From Siphonodentalium dalli (lineage: Eukaryota; Mollusca; Scaphopoda; Gadilida; Siphonodentaliidae), in contig CP136066.1 in NCBI GenBank assembly GCA_032622095.1, forward strand, positions 229,402,961-229,466,960: DNA of 64,000 nt, read 5' to 3'. Under the pieces are notes generated by a model. The model saw nothing but the letters and a program-made list of their open reading frames with translations, was not told the origin of the DNA and did not search any database. This document shows, one piece after another, positions 57,779 to 64,000 of the stretch; position 1 is the stretch's first letter, and the number at the start of each line of letters is the position of its first letter. The position numbers and the translations under genes are program-made.

Positions 57779-59084
57779 TTGCCAAATGTATGCATGTATT
57801 TGTACCCATACTAATGGATGCTATATATGTTTACATGTAAAGGAAGTTATGGGGTCAATTATTAATGTATGCTATATATGTTTACATGTTAAGGAAGTGA
57901 TGGGGTCAATTATTCCGTCCGATGTTAAATCTTCGTGGCTGCGACATGATCTCGATTTACACCTTAACCAGTTCTTAACCAGTTCTTAACCAGTTCGTCA
58001 CTCTCATTTTATAATCAACAATTACCCGTGTCCCTCTGACTCCGTAGTGGCGTATAACACCGGAAAGTATCATGATGGGAGCTTCCTGTAGGGATCCCCG
58101 TAGAGGTGGTAGCTTGTATTGCTGAGTGTCGTCTGCTCACGTATGTGAGGGGCTCCATAAGGGTAGTTTAAACCGCAGGTCGCCTCGCACATATTAGAGA
58201 ATGTATTGGCCTAACAAACTTTATAAAATATTTTATAATTGTTTAAAAATGAAAGTAAAATGAAACAAAATGAAAAATGTTTAAAGAATTTAAGAAATAA
58301 TGATAAAAATTGAAAACATTTTTAAAGAATATAAGAAAAAATGATAAAAAGTACCCGTGCCACTCTGACTCCGTCGCGGCGCGTAGCGGGCTAGCATCAC
58401 TAAATTCACATTCTGGGGACCTCATTCTGATGAGGCATCATCTCCTCTGGAAAGTTTCTTACTTGTATATAGAAACTTCCTCACATTGATTCTATTTCCT
58501 TTTTAGTATAGTTTCTCTAAATATATCCCAAAATTGGCAGACGACATATTCCATAATCGATGTTCCCAAAATTCACCATTTGGGAACTTCAATCTAAGTC
58601 TTTGTCTCCCATAGCAGACGAGGTCCACAGAGAGTGAATTTAGTGATGCTAGCCTGCTATGCGGGATGGCGTCACTAAATTTTTCCATCTGGGGACCTCA
58701 TTCTGCAAATGACAAACACACTAAACTCAGACTACAAGTGACCGCCATGTGTCGGCTGTGTAGTGATCCATCATGGCCTAACGCTGTTGTAGATAGAACC
58801 CAAACCATCATGTGAAGAGGATAAATGTCTCGAGATGTAGATTTATGAGATTTTAAGAAAGAACTGTTCCCACGTCATCGCACCATAAACATTTCCTCTG
58901 TGTGGACCAATGGACGTAAGCCGCTTTGGATATATCTGATAATATTTCATATTTTTCTTTGGCAGGCTTCGATACCGTTTTCTGCAGGCGAGTCACCATC
59001 GGTCGCCGCCAGAAAAAATAACAACCGGTTCTTCTTCATCGACCTTGGATGTTTTCGCGGATAATGTTTCATGTGTCTTGTTTT
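57779..59084 (+). repeat. 1.3-kb duplicated block A' (partner 51314-52619)
   Basis: Near-identical partner of block A with the hairpin module at 58614-58706. Unlike block A it continues at 59085-59185 into sequence shared with 61605-61725 (TTTACGCCGTGTAATA, GAACATTCCAACTGTAA), so it is the longer member and block A is cut off by repeat X. Confidence 0.9.
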
Positions 59085-59220
59085 CTTCTGGCAGGTAAGT
59101 TTCTTAGTTGGCTTACATTTTGTTTACGCCGTGTAATACCAACCCCGAACATTCCAACTGTAAGATGGACGCAAATAGGATTGTTCAGTTTGGTTTAAAC
59201 ATATTTTAATAGTATATTAA

Positions 59221-59395
59221 GGATAGGATATTTTATTTCAATATACACATATTAATGCATGATACATTTGACAAATATTACATTGTATATTCGAGGGGGT
59301 GGCATAGTCAGGCTAGACTGTCTTACTGCCGCCCCCTTAAAGACGAAAAGATGTTACGATATGCGGTCAAGATTCATTGTACAATGCACGGCTAA
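59221..59395 (-). mobile_element. 3' end of the LINE family found at 30482-31965
   Basis: GGATAGGATATTTTATTTCA, GGGGTGGCATAGTCAG and TTACGATA.GCGGTCAAGAT match 30482-30655. Only 3' untranslated sequence is present: a severely 5'-truncated insertion. GCACAATGCACGGCTAAT is repeated at its 5' edge. Confidence 0.85.
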
Positions 59396-59599
59396 TGCAC
59401 AATGCACGGCTAATATATAGACAGGGTGATTGGAGGACAAGTTCTTGATTCTTAGATGGAAAGTCCGCTCCCCACAATACATATTAAATATAACAACGAA
59501 TAATATAAACAGTATTTTAAACGGGATAGGTTTGGCATGGCGGGTGCATGCATACAATAATAATTGAAAATGAATAACTATATAATATCAGGTATCACT

Positions 59600-59900
59600 G
59601 GTTTGTGAGAGTGGTGGTGGTGTGTGTGCATGTGTGCGCACGCGCGTGTGTGTAGTTGTAAAAACACTTCGATCGGGGACACACTTGAGACTTTAAACCT
59701 TCAAAACTGGGAGTCCCCGTTTGAAAACAGCATAGAACATGGTTCTGATGTGTGTGTGTGTGTGTGTTGGGGGGGGGGGATGTAGTGAATAAGTGTAGGT
59801 GCAAGTAGACGATATAGGTCATGTGGTTCATTAAGGGGGTCATAATGGGTGGGGGCTACATGTGTTAAGGGTGGCCTATTTTTAAGTTGTACCCCCCCCC
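59600..59900. repeat. GT-rich microsatellites and poly-G/poly-C runs
   Basis: (GT)n at about 59620-59655 and 59748-59768, poly-G at 59770-59778, poly-C at 59891-59901. Confidence 0.85.
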
Positions 59901-60049
59901 CCATGCATTAGCAACAAAACGGTATGTCCGTTATAATTTTTGTTTCTGATCGATAATTCCAGTTTGTGTATTTCATCGAAACCATATAATTTATATGCGT
60001 GTTCCCCATGCAGCCAAATTTAAATAAAATTTGAATATAGTTATCGTGC

Positions 60050-60345
60050 AATACATTTTTTTAAAAAGTGGCACATACAATCATTTTTTTTTAAAGTGGC
60101 ACATACAATCATTTTTTTTTAAAGTGGCACATACAATCATTTTGTATTAAAGTGGCACATATAATCATTTTTTTTTAAAGTGGCACATACAATCATTTTT
60201 TTTAAAGTGGCACATACAATCATTTTGTATTAAAGTGGCACATACAATCATTTTTTTTAAAGTGGCACATACAATCATTTTTTGTTAAAGTGGCACATAC
60301 AATCATTTTTTGTTAAAGTGACACATACAATCATTTTTTTTTCTT
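60050..60345. repeat. ~29-bp minisatellite, ~10 units
   Basis: AAAGTGGCACATACAATCAT followed by a T run of varying length or TTTTGTATT. Confidence 0.95.
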
Positions 60346-60425
60346 CCCACTTCCTTTACTTTTATTGCTGTTGTAATTCACTTTGCTTTTCTCACACCGA
60401 TTAAACCTTTACCCAACGGCCCTGT

Positions 60426-60494
60426 GCCAATGCATTCTCGTATATATGCGAGTCGACCATAGGTCGCCTCGCATATATAAGAGAATGCATTGGC
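60426..60494. repeat. 69-bp palindromic module
   Basis: Near-perfect copy of the 45737-45805 palindrome, preceded by CCTGT. Confidence 0.85.
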
Positions 60495-60557
60495 TTAACA
60501 TATTAAAAATGATAAAATTGTCAAAGAATGTAGAAAAATATTATAATTTTTTTTTAG

Positions 60558-60626
60558 GCCAATGCATTCTCTTATATATGCGAGGCGACATATGGTTGAC
60601 TTGCATATATAAGAGAATGCATTGGC
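60558..60626. repeat. 69-bp palindromic module
   Basis: Second copy, 63 bases after the first. The AT-rich spacer contains AAAATGATAAAATTGT, and the module is followed by ACAGGGC. Confidence 0.85.
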
Positions 60627-60894
60627 ACAGGGCATAGCTGTAACCACCACAATGTCGTCAATGAACCGGTTCCAATGATATCCATATTTGTATGGTGTTA
60701 TTGAGACAGACCGAAGATATTTTAGGTTGTTGAAGCTTTATTTGGGCGTTTTTTGCCGTTTTGTTGGCTAAAGGGTTAAAGTCCCGCATATAACAACTCA
60801 TCCGTATCAAAGTTAACCTAATAAGACGCATGCAAGATTTATGTAATTACTATATTAATTATGCTCACACCTCACTGTTGTATTTATATTCATA

Positions 60895-61173
60895 TTGTCT
60901 ATAATTGTACAAATATCTCTCCTTCAAGGAGGCAATAAAGAATCTCTGTTTCTCGGTCACAAATGCAGATCAATCACAACTTTCATATTGTCGGGAAGAA
61001 GATTTTGTGAATACCTTATTGTCGACATGGGTAGCGTATGCCTGGTAAACATAACGGAAGGGTGTGATAACCACTCGGGGTTCTATGATTCAACATGGTC
61101 GTCACTAATCGTCCAAAAATCGAGAAGAAATATTTTTGCAGGACTATCAAAGTCATGTTACATGTATATATAA
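60895..61173 (+). CDS. Possible exon, unknown protein
   Basis: A frame of about 90 codons. The acceptor-like TCTCTCCTTCAAG ending near 60927 would open an exon starting GNKESLFLGHKC. It then reads GRRFCEYLIVDMGSVCLVNI and GCDNHSGFYDSTWSS, with five cysteines, and a stop at 61171. The residue mix is protein-like and the stretch is not part of a repeat I can see. I recognise no family. It may belong to a host gene whose other exons lie outside the window. Confidence 0.25.
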   Translation: MSIIVQISLLQGGNKESLFLGHKCRSITTFILSGRRFCEYLIVDMGSVCLVNITEGCDNHSGFYDSTWSSLIVQKSRRNIFAGLSKSCYMYI

Positions 61174-61285
61174 CATGGACAACATTGAAGTAGAGAGGAA
61201 AGCCTTTATTTCAATAATGAACCTTGTGAACAATTTAACCCTTGCATGACGGGAGCCACTCTGGTGCAGCATTAAATATCATGTG

Positions 61286-61437
61286 TCAGTGCATACTCTT
61301 GAATATGCGAGTTTCCCTTAGGGAGCCTCGCATGTATAAGAGAATGTGGAGTACTGGCTTACGGATCAAGTTAAGTATTATTAGGCCAATGCATTCGCCC
61401 TATGTGCGACTCGCACAAAAAGAGAATGCTTTGGCAC
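61286..61437. repeat. Two degenerate palindromic modules
   Basis: 61286-61356 (CAGTGCATACTCTTGAATAT ... GTATAAGAGAATGTGGAGTA) and 61385-61437 (GCCAATGCATTCGCCCTATG ... AAAGAGAATGCTTTGGC), followed by ACAGGG as at other copies. The inverse of the companion string, GAGCAGACGACACT, occurs at 61513. Confidence 0.7.
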
Positions 61438-61814
61438 AGGGTTTTCGCAAAAATTCAGGAATCTCCAGTCATGGAAGGGTTAAACTACCCTTATGGATCC
61501 CCTCACAGAGGTGAGCAGACGACACTCAGCAATACAAGATGCCACCTGTATGGGGATCCATACAGCAAGCCAAAGTCACGAAGTCGTAAGTAACGCTGCT
61601 GCATGTTTCATATTTGTCTTGTTCTGTTCTGGCATCATCTAGTTTCTTGGTTGTCTGACGTTTTGCTTACGCCGTATTATATCAACCGTGAACATTCCAA
61701 CTGTAACATGGACGGAAATCGGACTTGTGTACGCCCTTTAGGAAAAAAACGGTCGTACTATTTTACCAGTCTGTTTGGTGTATTTGATCGAAACTATATA
61801 TAAACACCTAAAAC

Positions 61815-62560
61815 AAAGAAAGCCCCCCCCCCCTAATATATTCGGTAATATTTTATGATATAATGGATGGATTTTGATGAAAGTTTACAAAAATGATTTG
61901 TGGTACCAAAGACATCAAGTGTGTTAATTATTGTGCTGTAAGATGAGATATGGCTGAGTGAACACAAATTGAATGAAAAAGTGGCACTTTTCAAAAGTTG
62001 CAAAAACACAGGTAGAGTGAGCACAGACATTCAGCTGTGCATTGGTCCCCCACTTCTCGCACGGGCTTGGAACATCATTATCTGATGGTACCTCAATGGC
62101 CTACATTGTGGGAAACATGGTTTACTGAAAATGGCTTCAAAGAGACTGATTTCAATATCTCTGTGTTGCTCACAGCATGACACTTCAAGGTATCATTCCA
62201 AAGGAATGTGGTTAGACTGAATGGCCTGGGCATGCAAAAGGAACACTGTGTCCCGAATATGACACGCATGTTGTCGTGGACTCACATTGTCATCTTTGGA
62301 CCACATTTACAGCCAGTAACAACTTGTGTGAACAATGGAACAATGGGGTGACTGTCCACTCTACGCCAGTGTTTAGAAACTTTTTAAAAGCACCCCTCTT
62401 CCATTCAATTCATGCTCAGACGGCCATAACATAACTTACAGGACGGTGCCTCACACAGTTTGTTTATCAGATATCACTAAACATTTGCGTAAAGTTTCGT
62501 CAAAATCCATCCAATATCTCATAAAATATTACGGAATAAAAAAGGGGGACTTTCTTTTTT
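61815..62560. mobile_element. MITE with ~80-bp terminal inverted repeats
   Basis: The left end AAAGAAAGCCCCCC ... GTAATATTTTATGATATAAT then GGATGGATTTTGATGAAAGT is mirrored at 62478-62560 (ACTTTC-type end, GGGGGACTTTCTTT). Length about 745 bp. The frames inside (61833-62030 minus, 62446-62685) mirror each other in the TIRs. The target duplication was not resolved. Confidence 0.75.
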
Positions 62561-62569
62561 TTAGTTGTT

Positions 62570-63121
62570 ATGTGTGCGTTATATATATCAAGTTTGAATA
62601 TCAGTTGCAGTCGAATCTGTCACGACCTTTTGCGACTTTGCTGTCATTTTGCTTTCGACTGATAACTCCAGTTTGGATTACATGATTAGAACTAATGTTG
62701 GCACGTGTGTTTTCAGGGCAATTTGAATAGGGGTTCGGGTCAATGTTTTTGCGTGAGCTACGCCTCCCTGTCGATGTAGAAATTACCTGATTTTAATTTT
62801 GGCTTCCGATCAATAACTCCAGTTTGGATAATTTGGTAGGAACCTATATACATTGTAAGTTGCTATACATGTTGCTTAACCACAATACAGATCACGGTCA
62901 AACATGGATTCGGTCCCATTATTTTAGCTTGAGTTACGGCCCTTTTCGACTTAGGCATTATCTAACTTGAGAAGGTTCGTTTCTGCCCGATAACCGTTTT
63001 GATTAACATGATTTGAACCAAATAACATGTCTGTTTAGCTGCCACCAATACTGATCAAGTTCGATTGTGAGTTCGATCCACTTAGTTTTACATGAGATGC
63101 CGTGGCGCTTTTGACTTATAT
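62570..63121 (+). repeat. Diverged ~190-bp tandem units
   Basis: Three units share CGAT.AATAACTCCAGTTTGG, ATACAGATCACGGTCAA or a similar block, GGGTC..TTTTTGCGTGAG and TACGGCCCTTTTCGACTT. The array is interrupted by the next LINE and resumes at 63715. Confidence 0.7.
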
Positions 63122-63714
63122 ATATTGGTTTTTTTTAAATTTTAAATTAATAACAAAAGAAAGAGACAAGATACATTCACTCATTCATGCTCTCTGTCCA
63201 AAACATGGAAGAGTTTCACTCTTCCATGCCCTGGCCTACTTTCTTACCTGTGACATGCAATTAGAAAATATTTAAAGCCACACTATGTGTTAGGACAATT
63301 TTAACAGTCATCGTTCAACTTGAAAGCAAGACCAATAATCGATACTAGGTACTACCTTGATATATTTTTTGCCTGAAATGGACTTTCTTTAGGAACAACA
63401 ATGATATTAAAAATAATAGATTATTTGTTTGTCTTCAGAATAACTTTAAATTTCCCTTATTAACCGGCTAAAGTGGTCGATGGTGTGCAATATTTAAGGT
63501 TTGCAGATGCAATGTTCCAACACTATGTGCAGCTTTAATGGATTTAAGTACTGAATTTAACCATAAACAGTTTAATTAGTAAATTTAACCATATTGAGAC
63601 CGTATTGTAAATATTGTGAATATTGCATGGTTCGACAGCAAAGGGGAAAAGTACACAACGCTCGCTTGAATTGCGTTTGGGACTGTGATTGTAAAATGTT
63701 GTGATGTGGTTAAG
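63122..63714 (-). mobile_element. 5'-truncated copy of the Tx1/L1-like LINE with 15-bp target duplication
   Basis: GCTTTTGACTTATAT occurs exactly at 63107-63121 and 63715-63729. Between them, the reverse complement matches 48785-49365, the 3' untranslated region of the LINE at 46729-49396, to the string TTTCTTTTGTTATT. The tails differ (here AATTTAAAATTTAAAAAAAA). No coding sequence is retained. Confidence 0.9.
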
Positions 63715-63828
63715 GCTTTTGACTTATATTGTTTTGACTTAATAACGTGTTTATGGGAAAGCAAACATGGGTTTTTAGCCACGCACAGGGGCGCTCTTGC
63801 GTTGTGTTGAATAGACTAATACATTTTC

Positions 63829-63832
<4 letters not shown>

Positions 63833-63860
<28 letters not shown>
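63833..63860. repeat. (AT)n microsatellite
   Basis: About 14 AT dinucleotides near the end of the window. 63861-64000 shows nothing recognisable. Confidence 0.9.
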
Positions 63861-63865
<5 letters not shown>

Positions 63866-64000
63866 GTCAAATCGATTCCGGGACTAACTTCAAACTTATT
63901 TTAATTTGTCTTGCGTTTCTGCAGGTAGCGAAGTAGGTTGCAGGTTATGATCACAGCTATATTCCATAAACGTTAAAATAACTAAACGAATTGTTTGAAA

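Noticed and set aside
62700-63100. tRNA-like internal promoter (GTTCGATCC-type B box)
   Set aside because: GTTCGATTGTGAGTTCGATCCA near 63060 lacks an A box and cloverleaf, and belongs to the ~190-bp tandem repeat.

Overview
The window is AT-rich, intron-bearing animal DNA. It is dominated by transposable elements, foldbacks and minisatellites, with very little host coding sequence. The repertoire points to a marine invertebrate, most likely a lophotrochozoan such as a mollusc: non-LTR retrotransposons, a Penelope-like element, minisatellite-bearing Helitrons, TTAA and hAT MITEs, and a secreted PAN plus C-type-lectin gene. This assignment is inference. I saw no rRNA, tRNA, CRISPR array, bacterial operon or virus-like gene.

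The one host gene I can build with confidence lies on the plus strand at 25406-39665. Exon 1 encodes a signal peptide and a PAN/Apple-like domain. Exon 2 encodes the first half of a C-type lectin domain and exon 3 the second half. All junctions are phase 1 with GT..AG borders, giving a predicted secreted protein of 248 residues. A 36-bp minisatellite whose units carry a TATA-like string runs directly into the start codon. Intron 1 (3.9 kb) holds a decayed copy of the PAN exon, a TTAA MITE and a higher-order satellite. Intron 2 (9.6 kb) holds a LINE nested in a palindrome, a LINE endonuclease scrap, a Helitron and a large repeat complex.

Layout: 1-9 kb contains a TCAAGGTCA-bearing tandem array, a 1.35-kb foldback with satellite-like ends, and a duplicated segment (513-1890 and 4668-6775), one copy of which carries a TTAA MITE. 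9-14 kb contains diverged tandem repeats and one acidic possible exon (12639-13016). 14.1-16.4 kb is a CR1/Jockey-type LINE split by a hairpin-bearing insertion. 16.6-17.1 kb is a foldback. 19.7-20.9 kb is a LINE remnant. 21.7-25.4 kb is tandem repeats and the lectin promoter region. 25.4-39.7 kb is the lectin gene. 39.8-41.2 kb is a dead Penelope-like element. 41.3-42.4 kb contains abutting Helitrons. 43.7-44.2 kb is a hAT MITE and 45.0-45.5 kb a TTAA MITE. 46.7-49.4 kb is a 5'-truncated Tx1/L1-like LINE with a long open RT frame, inserted in an old tandem array with a 9-bp target duplication. 51.2-59.1 kb contains two near-identical 1.3-kb direct copies separated by palindromes, a LINE tail, a 1.47-kb 52-bp satellite and a 33-bp CGACGTCA array. 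59-64 kb contains palindromic modules, a long-TIR MITE and a second copy of the Tx1/L1-like LINE with a 15-bp target duplication.

The many nested insertions, several with readable target duplications or a paralogous empty site, allow relative dating of events. The least familiar signals are the recurrent short palindromic modules, the coding-length minisatellites and the TATA-bearing repeat at the lectin start.
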